From the NCBI GenBank assembly GCA_025362615.1, contig JANYFQ010000153.1, forward strand, positions 1-8,095: a stretch of DNA of 8,095 bases, given 5' to 3'. The translations under genes and the position numbers were made by a program. Positions 1 to 6,307 of the stretch are shown here, piece by piece. This stretch comes from Hymenobacter sp. Lineage in GTDB: Bacteria > Bacteroidota > Bacteroidia > Cytophagales > Hymenobacteraceae. The number at the start of each line of letters is the position of its first letter. Within the stretch, counting starts at the first letter, position 1. Under the pieces are notes generated by a model. The model saw only the letters and a list, made by a program, of their open reading frames with translations. It made no database searches and was not told where the DNA came from.

Positions 1-1
1 C

Positions 2-724
2 GAAGCCACCGCCGACCACCCCGCCTGGGTGGCTGCCGCCGAGGCCCTGCTGCCCACCGATGCCGACGTGGCCCAGCGCCTGCTGCACCACTACGCCACC
101 ACCGCCAACGCCCCCGCGCTGCTGGCCGCCGCCGCCACGGCCTTCGCCACCTGGCCCGACCGCTTCGCCGGCTACGTACTTGCCACCCTCGCGCCCGCCA
201 CGGCCCCGGCCCTCTACCCGGCCGCCCTGCGCCACCGCGCCCTGGCCAACCACAGCCGGCCCGACTTCGATGCCCTGCGCCCGCTGCTGCCCGCTGCCGA
301 AACCGCGGCCCTCACCAACACCGTCCGCCAGTACGCCCTGGCCTCGGGCCGGGGCGTGGCCTTCGCCGCCGGCCTGCTCGCCGACGACCTGCCCGCCCTG
401 CGCCACTTTGTGCTGGCCCTCGAATGGTACACCGTCGGCCCCGCCCACGACACCGAAAGCGCCCTTGCCCAACTGGCTGGCCTCGAAACCACGCCCCTGC
501 TGCTCGAAATGGAAACCCGCCTGCCCGCTTACCTGGCGGGCCGCGCCGGGGCCAAACGCGGGGCCGTGCTCTACGCACGCCTCGCCCGCTGGATGCGGGT
601 GGTGCGCGACACCGCCCCGCGCACCACCGAACCGTTGCTGCGCCTGGCCCAGGCCCTGCGCGAGGAATTTCGCACCCTGCACGGCCTGCGCGATGCGCTG
701 CGCCGGGAAGGTTTTTTGAAGTAA
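2..724 (+). CDS. C-terminal part of an unidentified helical protein (5' end outside window)
   Basis: The frame is open from the first bases of the window to a TAA at 722-724, so this is the last ~240 residues of a longer protein. A GTG at 29 is unlikely to be the true start, because the same Ala/Leu/Pro-rich composition continues upstream of it. The visible part is rich in Ala, Leu and Arg and reads as a chain of amphipathic helices, like an alpha-solenoid or TPR-type fold. I see no signal peptide, membrane segment or catalytic motif in this part. The tail, with Tyr-Ala-Arg-Leu-Ala-Arg-Trp followed by Leu-Arg-Glu-Glu-Phe and an ending Leu-Arg-Arg-Glu-Gly-Phe, loosely recalls the C-termini of bacterial SWIM zinc-finger proteins. 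That is only an impression, since the SWIM CxCxnCxH motif would lie outside the window. It ends 17 bp before the porin-like gene on the same strand, so co-transcription is possible. Confidence 0.75.
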   Translation, partial: EATADHPAWVAAAEALLPTDADVAQRLLHHYATTANAPALLAAAATAFATWPDRFAGYVLATLAPATAPALYPAALRHRALANHSRPDFDALRPLLPAAETAALTNTVRQYALASGRGVAFAAGLLADDLPALRHFVLALEWYTVGPAHDTESALAQLAGLETTPLLLEMETRLPAYLAGRAGAKRGAVLYARLARWMRVVRDTAPRTTEPLLRLAQALREEFRTLHGLRDALRREGFLK

Positions 725-741
725 CGCCCCACCTTTGCCCC

Positions 742-1893
742 ATGAAACACTTGTTAGCGCTGCTACTGCTGCTGCTGCCCGCGCTTCTCCGCGCCCAACC
801 CACCACCACTACCACCACGGCTCCACCCGCTGCCCCCACCGCCATGGCCGCCGCGCCTACCGCCGCCCAGGCCGCCGACACCGCCGCCGCCGACGACCCC
901 AAACCCGAGTTTTTCGGCTACGTGGGCGTGTACTACAGCTACGATTTCAACAACCCCGCCAGCCTCACGCGGCCGGGCTTTATCTACTCCGAAAACCTGC
1001 ACAATCAGATTGCCGTGAATATTGCCCTGCTCGGGGCCCGCTACAACAGCCGCCGGGTGCGGGGTACGTTCGCCATCCAAACCGGCACTTACCCCGACGC
1101 GAACTACGGGGCCGAACCCCCGGTTTTCAAAAACATCTACGAAGCCTGGGGCGGCCTCAAGGTAGCTGATTACCTGTGGCTCGATGCCGGCATTTTCCTC
1201 TCCCACATCGGCCTCGAAGGCCCGATTTCGCGCGACGACCTGACCCTGACCCGCAGCATCATGGCCGACAACTCGCCCTACTACGAAGCCGGAGCCAAGC
1301 TCACCTACGACCGGGGCCGCAAGTGGCTCTTTACCGGACTGTTGCTCAACGGCTGGCAAGTCATCCGCGACCGCAACCAGAACTTCGGGCTGGGCTGGCA
1401 GGTGCAGTTTCGGCCCACCGCCAGGCTGCTGCTCAACTCCAGCACCTACGCCGGCGAGGGCCGCAACCTGCCCGATTCGGTGAGCCGCCGCCTGCGCTAT
1501 TTCCACAATTTCTACCTCACCTACGACCCCAGCCCGAAGTGGAAAATCGCGGCGGCTTTCGACACCGGCTGGGAGGAAAAAGGCAGCGGCTCCGCCGGTT
1601 ACAACGCCTGGCAGGGCGGGGCGCTCATCATGCGCCGCCGCATCAGCAAGCGCACGGCCGCCGTGGCCCGCCTCGAATACTTCCACGACCCCAGCGGTGT
1701 ACTCGCCGCCACCCGCGCCGGCGGCCTCCGCACCGTGGGCTACTCCCTGGGCTTCGACTTCCTGCCCGTCGCCCGCGTCATGCTCCGCGCCGAAATCAAG
1801 CAATTCCGCGACCGCGAAGCCGTGTTCGAGAAACGCCGGACGCTGCAAGCCAGCAATACCGCCGCCACCGTGCTGCTGGGGCTGACATTCTAG
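742..1893 (+). CDS. BBP2 (OmpL-like) family outer-membrane beta-barrel protein
   Basis: This 383-residue protein is probably a porin-like outer-membrane barrel. The start at 742 is chosen because it opens a clean signal peptide: Met-Lys-His, then an unbroken Leu-rich core, then Leu-Leu-Arg-Ala before Gln19, with likely cleavage after Ala18. Residues 20-55 are a low-complexity Thr/Ala/Pro linker that includes six Thr in a row. From about residue 57 the sequence matches what I recall of putative beta-barrel porin-2 (PF07642). It has GYVGVYYSYDFN, a Tyr/Asn-rich NLHNQIAVN strand, an RGTFAIQTGTY segment, NIYEAWGGLK, LWLDAGIFLSHIGLE and the block NSPYYEAGAKLTY, followed by LNGWQ. Alternating aromatic and polar strands continue to the end. 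The last residue is Phe, the usual C-terminal signal for barrel assembly. The transported substrate cannot be told from sequence. It lies 17 bp downstream of the previous gene, and no convincing promoter of its own is seen. Confidence 0.88.
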   Translation: MKHLLALLLLLLPALLRAQPTTTTTTAPPAAPTAMAAAPTAAQAADTAAADDPKPEFFGYVGVYYSYDFNNPASLTRPGFIYSENLHNQIAVNIALLGARYNSRRVRGTFAIQTGTYPDANYGAEPPVFKNIYEAWGGLKVADYLWLDAGIFLSHIGLEGPISRDDLTLTRSIMADNSPYYEAGAKLTYDRGRKWLFTGLLLNGWQVIRDRNQNFGLGWQVQFRPTARLLLNSSTYAGEGRNLPDSVSRRLRYFHNFYLTYDPSPKWKIAAAFDTGWEEKGSGSAGYNAWQGGALIMRRRISKRTAAVARLEYFHDPSGVLAATRAGGLRTVGYSLGFDFLPVARVMLRAEIKQFRDREAVFEKRRTLQASNTAATVLLGLTF

Positions 1894-1898
1894 CCCCA
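1877..1898 (+). other. Hairpin overlapping the porin stop codon
   Basis: The 7-bp arms TGGGGCT (1877-1883) and AGCCCCA (1892-1898) pair perfectly around an 8-nt loop, and the second arm takes in the last two bases of the TAG stop. No T-tract follows, so it is not a standard intrinsic terminator. It could still protect the mRNA 3' end or be chance in GC-rich DNA. The rest of the gap down to the tRNA promoter (about 1900-1998) shows no gene that I can support. Confidence 0.3.
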
Positions 1899-1998
1899 AA
1901 CCAACCACGGGGCGCACCTGCCCGCAAATCAATGCGGCTGAAAGCCAACCCCCAAGCCCCATCCAAAGGCTTTTTCAACGAAAATTTCGCCGCTCAGC

Positions 1999-2030
1999 TT
2001 GCAGCCCACCGTTTTTTTGTTTTACCTTTG
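1999..2030 (+). promoter_or_regulatory. Bacteroidota-type promoter for tRNA-Asp
   Basis: A perfect -7 box of the Bacteroidota form TAnnTTTG (TACCTTTG) lies at 2023-2030. A TTG at 1999-2001 sits 21 bp upstream, inside the 17-23 bp range known for the -33 element in this phylum. It is about 45 bp before the mature 5' end of the tRNA and lies in the most AT-rich stretch of this gap. Confidence 0.7.
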
Positions 2031-2043
2031 CACCACCAAAACA

Positions 2044-2062
2044 GGAAAACAAGTGGTTTTCC
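2044..2062 (+). other. Hairpin in the pre-tRNA 5' leader
   Basis: GGAAAAC (2044-2050) and GTTTTCC (2056-2062) form a perfect 7-bp stem with a 5-nt loop. It lies just downstream of the expected transcription start and 12 nt before the mature tRNA, so it would be part of the 5' leader removed by RNase P. Whether it affects processing is unknown. Confidence 0.5.
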
Positions 2063-2074
2063 GGCTCGGCAAAC

Positions 2075-2151
2075 GGTTTGGTAGTTCAGTTGGTTAGAAT
2101 GCCGCCCTGTCACGGCGGAGGTCGCGGGTTCGAGTCCCGTCCAGACCGCCA
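2075..2151 (+). tRNA. tRNA-Asp (anticodon GTC)
   Basis: A full 77-nt cloverleaf is visible. The acceptor stem GGTTTGG (2075-2081) pairs with CCAGACC (2141-2147) with one G-U pair. The anticodon stem CCGCC/GGCGG (2102-2106, 2114-2118) encloses the loop CTGTCAC with anticodon GTC at 2109-2111. The T arm has GCGGG-TTCGAGT-CCCGT, and the D arm has the usual GTTCAGTTGGTTAGAAT form. The discriminator is G2148, typical of tRNA-Asp, and CCA is encoded at 2149-2151. It decodes GAC and GAT. Confidence 0.97.
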
Positions 2152-2162
2152 GTTTGCACCTA

Positions 2163-2203
2163 AACGCCCGGTAAGCAGCTAGCTTACCGGGCGTTTTGCT
2201 TTT
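2163..2203 (+). terminator. Intrinsic terminator of the tRNA-Asp unit
   Basis: A perfect 14-bp inverted repeat (AACGCCCGGTAAGC at 2163-2176, its reverse complement at 2182-2195) with a 5-nt loop is followed by a T-rich tract (TTTTGCTTTT). It begins 11 nt after the encoded CCA. The arms start with AA and end with TT, so it may also act on transcripts from the opposite strand, such as the convergent M28 peptidase gene that ends at 2305. Between 2204 and 2304 I see no gene, only a short GTTTTC-G-GAAAAC palindrome at 2209-2221. Confidence 0.92.
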
Positions 2204-2304
2204 ATCCGGTTTTCGGAAAACACGCCAGAGGACAGCTTTGACATCTGCTACTGACCATCATATATCCGGTTGAGAAATCCGTCAATCAGGACGATGGCCG
2301 TGAT

Positions 2305-3762
2305 TTAGAGACCGTATTTGCTCAACAGGTAAATCAGCGCGGCCATGCTGGCACCGCCCAGCTCCAGCTCGCGCTTGTTCACTTTATCAAAGGTGTCGGT
2401 GGCGGCGTGGTGGAGGTCGAAGTAGCGCTGCGAGTCGCAATCGTAGCCGATGAGGGCTTTGGGGTGGACGGCGGCTTGCAGGGGCTCGACGTCGGTGCCG
2501 GCGTGGCCGGCCACGATGCGGCCCGCGTGGTACGGGGCCAGCAGCGGGGCGTAGCGGGCGAGTTTGCGGACGGTGGCCGGGGCGGCTTCGACGGCGAAGC
2601 CGCGCGGGGTGAAGCCGCCGCCGTCGCTCTCGATAGCCGCCAGGTGGGTTTCGTGGTTAAGGGCGGCGAGGCGGGCGTACTCGTCGGCCCCGCGCACACC
2701 GTTTTCCTCGTTCATGAAGAGCACGGCCCGCACGGTGCGCTCGGGGCGCAGGCCAGCGGCCCGCAGCAGGCGCAGGGCCTCCATGCTTTGCACGCAGCCG
2801 GTGCCGTCGTCGTGGGCACCCTGGGCCAGGTCCCAGGAGTCGAGGTGGCCGCCGACGGTGATGATTTCGAGGGGAAATTTGCTGCCTTTGATTTCGCCCA
2901 CCACGTTGAAGCTGGGTTCGTCGGGCAGGGTTTGGCAGCTCATTTCCAGCTCGAATTCGAGGGCGGGGTCGGCCTTCAGCAGCAAACTCAATTCGTCGGC
3001 CGAGTTGGTGCTGAGGGCGGCGCCGGGCACGGGCACAAGGCCGGGCTCGTAGCGGGTCATGCCGGTGTGGGGGAAGTCGTCGTGGGCGGCGGTGAGCGAG
3101 CGCACCAGCGCCCCCACGGCCCCGCGCTTGCCGGCCTCGGCGGGGCCAGAGCGGCGCTGGTCGCCGGCGCGGCCGTAGGCCGTGCCGGGCTCGATGAGGG
3201 CATCGTCAAACGGCCGGTTGAAGAAAACAAATTTGCCTTTTACGGCCGCATCGGGCAGGGCCTTCAGCTCGTCGAAGCTCCTGACTTCGACCACGCCGGC
3301 CCGCAGCTTGCCGCCGGTGCCGGGCGAGCCGCCCAGGGCGCACGCGTTGGCCGCCACGCCCCGGCCTTTGCGGCCGATGATTTCGGCCCGCTCTTTGGCC
3401 CCGCGCACCCAGTGCGGCACCTGCACGGGCTGGGTGTACACGCGGTCGAAGCCGGCTTTTTCCATCGTTTGGCGGCCCCACTCCACGGCCAGCGCGGCCT
3501 GCGGCGAGCCCGAGAGCCGCCCGCCAATCTGGAGGCAGAGGTAGCGCAGGTTCTCGTAGCTCTGCCCGCGCACCAAGGCTTCGTCAAAAAGGCGGCGGAT
3601 GGCCAGCGAGTCGGTTTTGGCGGCGGCCGGGGCCGGGGCGGCCGGGGCCGGGGCGGCCACGGCGGTGGCAGCGGGCCGCGGCCGGGCGCGTTGGGCCGCA
3701 GCGGCCAGCGGCAACGTCAGGGCCAGCGCCCAGAGCAGGACGGGTTTGGTGGGGAAAGGCAT
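2305..3762 (-). CDS. Secreted M28 family zinc metallopeptidase with PA domain (carboxypeptidase Q-like)
   Basis: This 485-residue exported aminopeptidase or carboxypeptidase likely clips amino acids from peptides in the periplasm or outside the cell. Residues 1-24 are a signal peptide (Leu/Ala core, likely cleavage near AAAAQ), followed by an Ala/Pro linker to about residue 48. A helical region and a PA-like insert (about 120-280) precede the catalytic core. Zinc-site motifs are in the M28 order: GGHLDSWD (His306, Asp308), GAHDDGTG (bridging Asp318), NEENG (general-base Glu352, zinc Glu353), ESDGGG (Asp380) and YFDLHHAATDT (His451 or His452). All expected ligands are present, so it should be active. 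GGHLDSWDLAQGAHDDG resembles carboxypeptidase Q more than the Vibrio aminopeptidase branch; substrate preference is inferred from that only. It ends with Leu and has no obvious T9SS sorting domain. It is transcribed alone, divergent from the response regulator gene. Confidence 0.9.
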   Translation of the reverse strand: MPFPTKPVLLWALALTLPLAAAAQRARPRPAATAVAAPAPAAPAPAAAKTDSLAIRRLFDEALVRGQSYENLRYLCLQIGGRLSGSPQAALAVEWGRQTMEKAGFDRVYTQPVQVPHWVRGAKERAEIIGRKGRGVAANACALGGSPGTGGKLRAGVVEVRSFDELKALPDAAVKGKFVFFNRPFDDALIEPGTAYGRAGDQRRSGPAEAGKRGAVGALVRSLTAAHDDFPHTGMTRYEPGLVPVPGAALSTNSADELSLLLKADPALEFELEMSCQTLPDEPSFNVVGEIKGSKFPLEIITVGGHLDSWDLAQGAHDDGTGCVQSMEALRLLRAAGLRPERTVRAVLFMNEENGVRGADEYARLAALNHETHLAAIESDGGGFTPRGFAVEAAPATVRKLARYAPLLAPYHAGRIVAGHAGTDVEPLQAAVHPKALIGYDCDSQRYFDLHHAATDTFDKVNKRELELGGASMAALIYLLSKYGL

Positions 3763-3782
3763 CGCGAAAGGTTGGTTTGGGG

Positions 3783-3790
3783 CTAAGGTA
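3783..3790 (-). promoter_or_regulatory. Possible -7 box for the M28 peptidase gene
   Basis: On the minus strand TACCTTAG matches TAnnTTTG at all but one fixed position and lies 20 bp before the ATG at 3762. No TTG is seen at the expected -33 spacing, so support is partial. Confidence 0.35.
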
Positions 3791-3911
3791 GCGGCGTGGC
3801 CGTTAAAGTTGCGGGCTTCGGGGTGGTGTCTTCATGCTGCGTTCAGCCTGCGGTGCCGTATGTTGCACTTGTATTGGCTGGGGGCGGTGTACCACCAAGC
3901 CGGGCTTGGGG

Positions 3912-3939
3912 TTGCACAGGCTGCCCCGATACAGTTTTG
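3912..3939 (+). promoter_or_regulatory. Possible promoter of the two-component operon
   Basis: A TTG at 3912-3914 is followed after 17 bp by CAGTTTTG (3932-3939), one mismatch from TAnnTTTG. It is about 70 bp before the regulator's ATG, in the 246-bp divergent gap. Nothing else clear, such as an operator repeat, is seen in that gap. Confidence 0.3.
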
Positions 3940-4008
3940 TTCAACGCGAACCCCCTCCGGTGGCAGCACCGCCTGGCGGTACTCCCCCACTCCCAACCCC
4001 TCCCCGCC

Positions 4009-4698
4009 ATGCACGTTTTACTTGTTGAAGACGACAAAGCCCTGCACCAGGAAATGCGCCAGTTTCTGCTGCAGGCCCAGTACCTCGTCGATTCGGCCCA
4101 CACCTACGCCGAAGCCTCGGAAAAGCTTTTCGTCAACAGCTACGATTTCGTGCTCCTCGACCTGGGCCTGCCCGGCGGCGATGGCCTCGACCTGCTGCGC
4201 GAAGCCCGCCAGAACGACCAGCAGGAGGCTTCGTTCATCGTCCTCACCGCCCGCGGGGCGCTCGACGACCGCATCAAGGGCCTCGATTTGGGGGCCGACG
4301 ACTACCTGCCCAAGCCCGTGTCGCTGCTCGAGCTCACGAGCCGGATGCAGGCCATCACGCGCCGCAAGTTCGGCCTCAAGCGCCCCGAAATTACCTTCGC
4401 CGACGGCTTCGCGATGGACCCCACCGCCCGCACCATCCGCCACCAGGGCCACGACGTGCCGCTCACCAAAAAAGAGTTCGACCTGCTCCACTACCTCGTG
4501 CTGCACCGGGGCCGCGTCCTCACCCGCCTGCAACTCGGCGAGCACCTGTGGGGCAACGTACTCGAAGACGATTCGGACTCGAACTACATCGACGTTCACA
4601 TCAAAAACGTGCGCAAAAAACTGGCCCACTTCAGCCCCACCGAGTTCATCGAAACCGTGCGCGGCATCGGGTATCGGGCTGCTTCATTTAACATTTAA
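4009..4698 (+). CDS. OmpR/PhoB-family response regulator
   Basis: This is a 229-residue DNA-binding response regulator, the usual length for the family. Receiver domain (residues 1-115): MHVLLVEDD with acidic Asp8 and Asp9, phospho-acceptor Asp51 in VLLDLGLPGGDGLDLL, Thr80 in IVLTA and Lys102 in LPKPV. The winged-helix domain (about 128-226) has PLTKKEFDLLHYLVLHRG, the recognition-helix region SNYIDVHIKNVRKKL and the closing ETVRGIGYR. The ATG at 4009 is chosen because it places the receiver's first beta strand at the N-terminus; the frame is open further upstream but with no family similarity. Its last three residues (Phe-Asn-Ile) and TAA stop are encoded inside a 7-bp repeat array. It is surely the partner of the kinase starting 156 bp downstream. 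The signal and target genes are unknown. The divergent M28 gene is a possible target by position only. Confidence 0.95.
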   Translation: MHVLLVEDDKALHQEMRQFLLQAQYLVDSAHTYAEASEKLFVNSYDFVLLDLGLPGGDGLDLLREARQNDQQEASFIVLTARGALDDRIKGLDLGADDYLPKPVSLLELTSRMQAITRRKFGLKRPEITFADGFAMDPTARTIRHQGHDVPLTKKEFDLLHYLVLHRGRVLTRLQLGEHLWGNVLEDDSDSNYIDVHIKNVRKKLAHFSPTEFIETVRGIGYRAASFNI

Positions 4699-4726
4699 CA
4701 TTTAGCATTTAACATTCAACATTTAA
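4685..4726 (+). repeat. Left heptamer array, 6 x CATTTAA
   Basis: Six exact-period 7-bp units: CATTTAA, CATTTAA, CATTTAG, CATTTAA, CATTCAA, CATTTAA. The array starts inside the regulator's last codons, and its second unit carries the regulator's TAA stop (4696-4698). It is strongly AT-rich in GC-rich surroundings and is the reverse complement of the right array. Confidence 0.93.
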
Positions 4727-4780
4727 CAGACCGTATGTTATCGGCTACCGTTTTGCCAGGTTAAAAATGGCCACCATCTA

Positions 4781-4857
4781 CTAAATGCCAAATGCTCAAT
4801 GTTAAATACTCAATGCCCAATGCCAAATGTTAAATGCTCAATGTTAAATGTTAAATG
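4781..4857 (+). repeat. Right heptamer array, 11 units ending in the kinase ATG
   Basis: Eleven contiguous 7-bp units of the form (C/T)(T/C)(A/C)AATG, such as TTAAATG, CTCAATG and CCAAATG; one unit ends ATA. The last unit's ATG is the kinase start codon at 4855-4857. Positions 4826-4857 pair with 4685-4716 in the left array at 31 of 32 positions (mismatch 4703/4839). The 54 bp between the arrays (4727-4780) has ordinary unique sequence with no gene seen. Confidence 0.93.
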
Positions 4858-6225
4858 CGCTTCGAGGCCAAACTGGCGCTTTCCAACGCCCTGACCAAGC
4901 TCTTACTTGTGTTGCTGGGGGCGCTCGTCATCCCGCCGGTGGTGCAGCGCGTGGCCGTGGAGCACACCGACCAGCGCCTGCGCGAAAAAAAGCGCGAGGT
5001 GCTGGCCCTCGTCCGGCGCGACGGCCTGGCGGCTTTCGTGCGCGAGGAGCGCAGCGAAACCTACGCCGACTACAACCTGCTCAAGCAAGAATACCTGAGC
5101 ATCACGCCCCTGGCGGCGGGTACGCCGCCAGGGGCCGTCCGCTTTTTTGAGGAGCCCCGGCAAGTGGACCAGGAGGTCGAAGATTTTCGCATCCTGAGCT
5201 GCGTGGTGCCGGCCGAAGCCGGGGCGGGGCGGCCGTTTCGGCTCGAAATCGGCTCGTCGCTGGGCACCGTGGAGCTGCTCACGGCCACGCTGCGGCGGCT
5301 GGCGCTGTGGGTGCTGGTGGCGGCCTCGCTGCTGACGGTGGTGGCCGATGCCGGGTTTGCCCACTACCTGCTGCGCCCGCTGCGCACCCTCAGCACCCGC
5401 AAGCTGCGCGGCATCAGCCACCCCTCCGAGTTTTGGTTCGAGCGCATCCCGACCCACACCACCGACTTCCGCCGCCTCGACGACGGCCTCAACGCCCTCA
5501 TGCGCCAACTGCAATCGGCTTTCGAAAAGGAGCGCGAGTTCATGTCCAACGTCAGCCACGAGCTGCTCACGCCGGTCAGCATCCTGCAATCGCGCTTCGA
5601 AAATATGCTGCAAGACCCCAGCCTGCCCGAGGTGCAGGCCGCCCAAATCGTGGAGTCGCAGCGCACCCTGCACCGCCTGCGCAACACCGTGCGCACGCTG
5701 CTGCTCATCGCCAACATCGAAAACGAGCAGTACCTGCGCGACGCGGCCGTGCCCCTGGCCCCCACCCTGGCCGACGTGCTGGAGGAGCTGGACGACCGCC
5801 GGCAACAGCGCGACATCACGGTGGCCGTGGCCCTGCACCCCGACTACGTGCTGCCCCTGGCCAACGCTTCGCTGCTGCACACGCTGCTCCGCAACCTGCT
5901 CAGCAACGCCATCAAGTACAACCGCGAAGGCGGCCACATTGCCGTAACGGGCCGCCCCACGCCCGCCGGCGGCTACCAGTTGCGGGTGCAGGACACCGGC
6001 CCCGGCATCGCCCCGGCCAACCTGCCGCTGCTCTTCGACCGGTTTCGGCGCTTCCACGCCACCGGCCCCGCCGCGCCCGAGGGCTACGGCCTGGGTCTGC
6101 CCATTGCCCAAACCATCGCCGCTTTTCACGGGGCACGCCTCTGGGCCGAGTCGGAACCGGGCCAGGGCAGTACGTTTGTGCTCGAATTTGGGGCGGCGGC
6201 CGGACCGGGCAAGCGCAGTACCTGA
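4855..6225 (+). CDS. Membrane sensor histidine kinase
   Basis: A 456-residue sensor kinase expected to phosphorylate the adjacent regulator. TM1 is about residues 11-30 and TM2 about 146-170, enclosing a periplasmic sensor of roughly 115 residues with no domain I recognise. After TM2 comes a short linker, including SEFWFERIPTHTTDFRRLDDGLNALM, instead of a clear HAMP domain. A similar linker is, from memory, common in Bacteroidota kinases. The phospho-acceptor is His235 in FMSNVSHELLTPVSIL; the usual Arg after HEL is Leu here. The ATPase domain has the N box LLRNLLSNAIKYN (Asn351), the G1 box QDTGPGIA (Asp380), an F box LFDRFRRF and the G2 box GYGLGL (410-415). All are intact, so it should be catalytic. 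The start is certain within limits: the codon just before the ATG is an in-frame TAA (4852-4854). The start codon sits in a repeat stem, which may limit translation. Confidence 0.94.
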   Translation: MRFEAKLALSNALTKLLLVLLGALVIPPVVQRVAVEHTDQRLREKKREVLALVRRDGLAAFVREERSETYADYNLLKQEYLSITPLAAGTPPGAVRFFEEPRQVDQEVEDFRILSCVVPAEAGAGRPFRLEIGSSLGTVELLTATLRRLALWVLVAASLLTVVADAGFAHYLLRPLRTLSTRKLRGISHPSEFWFERIPTHTTDFRRLDDGLNALMRQLQSAFEKEREFMSNVSHELLTPVSILQSRFENMLQDPSLPEVQAAQIVESQRTLHRLRNTVRTLLLIANIENEQYLRDAAVPLAPTLADVLEELDDRRQQRDITVAVALHPDYVLPLANASLLHTLLRNLLSNAIKYNREGGHIAVTGRPTPAGGYQLRVQDTGPGIAPANLPLLFDRFRRFHATGPAAPEGYGLGLPIAQTIAAFHGARLWAESEPGQGSTFVLEFGAAAGPGKRST

Positions 6226-6278
6226 GGTGCTGGCCCGAGCCGGGGCGCAACTGCCGCCGTTCTGGGGGAGGTTTTCAA

Positions 6279-6298
6279 TGAGTGAGCGAGTGAGTGAA
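6279..6298 (+). repeat. Short TGAG tetranucleotide repeat
   Basis: Five 4-bp units (TGAG, TGAG, CGAG, TGAG, TGAA) lie 54 bp after the kinase stop and 10 bp before the long inverted-repeat element. The copy number is small, so slippage is possible but its effect is unclear as no gene contains it. Confidence 0.6.
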
Positions 6299-6307
6299 TT
6301 GATGGCG

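Noticed and set aside
730..737. CACCTTTG as a -7 promoter box for the porin gene
   Set aside because: It lies only 4 bp before the ATG, and the only nearby TTG (716-718) is 11 bp away, too close for a -33 element. A leaderless start is conceivable but not supported.
763..1962. Long minus-strand open frame antisense to the porin gene
   Set aside because: GC-rich third positions keep antisense frames open. The product is Gly/Ala/Val-rich with no recognisable motif, while the plus-strand protein has a signal peptide and family motifs. The same applies to the long plus-strand frame across 2407-3786 and the minus-strand frames across 4018-4629 and 4903-6129.
2075..2151. tRNA-Asp as an integration (att) site of a mobile island
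   Set aside because: No second copy of the tRNA 3' end and no integrase gene is seen in the window. The genes downstream look like ordinary chromosomal genes.
3796..4008. In-frame extension of the response regulator upstream of 4009
   Set aside because: The frame stays open, but the added residues have no receiver-domain similarity. MHVLLVEDD at 4009 is the normal N-terminus of the family, and the possible promoter lies within the extension.
4685..4857. Heptamer arrays as a CRISPR array or replication iterons
   Set aside because: The units are contiguous 7-bp repeats without spacers, so not CRISPR. No replication initiator gene or other origin feature is near, and the arrays sit between two genes of one operon.
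4848..5150. 100-codon ORF starting 7 bp before the kinase ATG
   Set aside because: It is an out-of-frame reading of the kinase gene with an Arg/Ala/Pro-rich product. Its start exists only because the repeat contains ATG every 7 bp.
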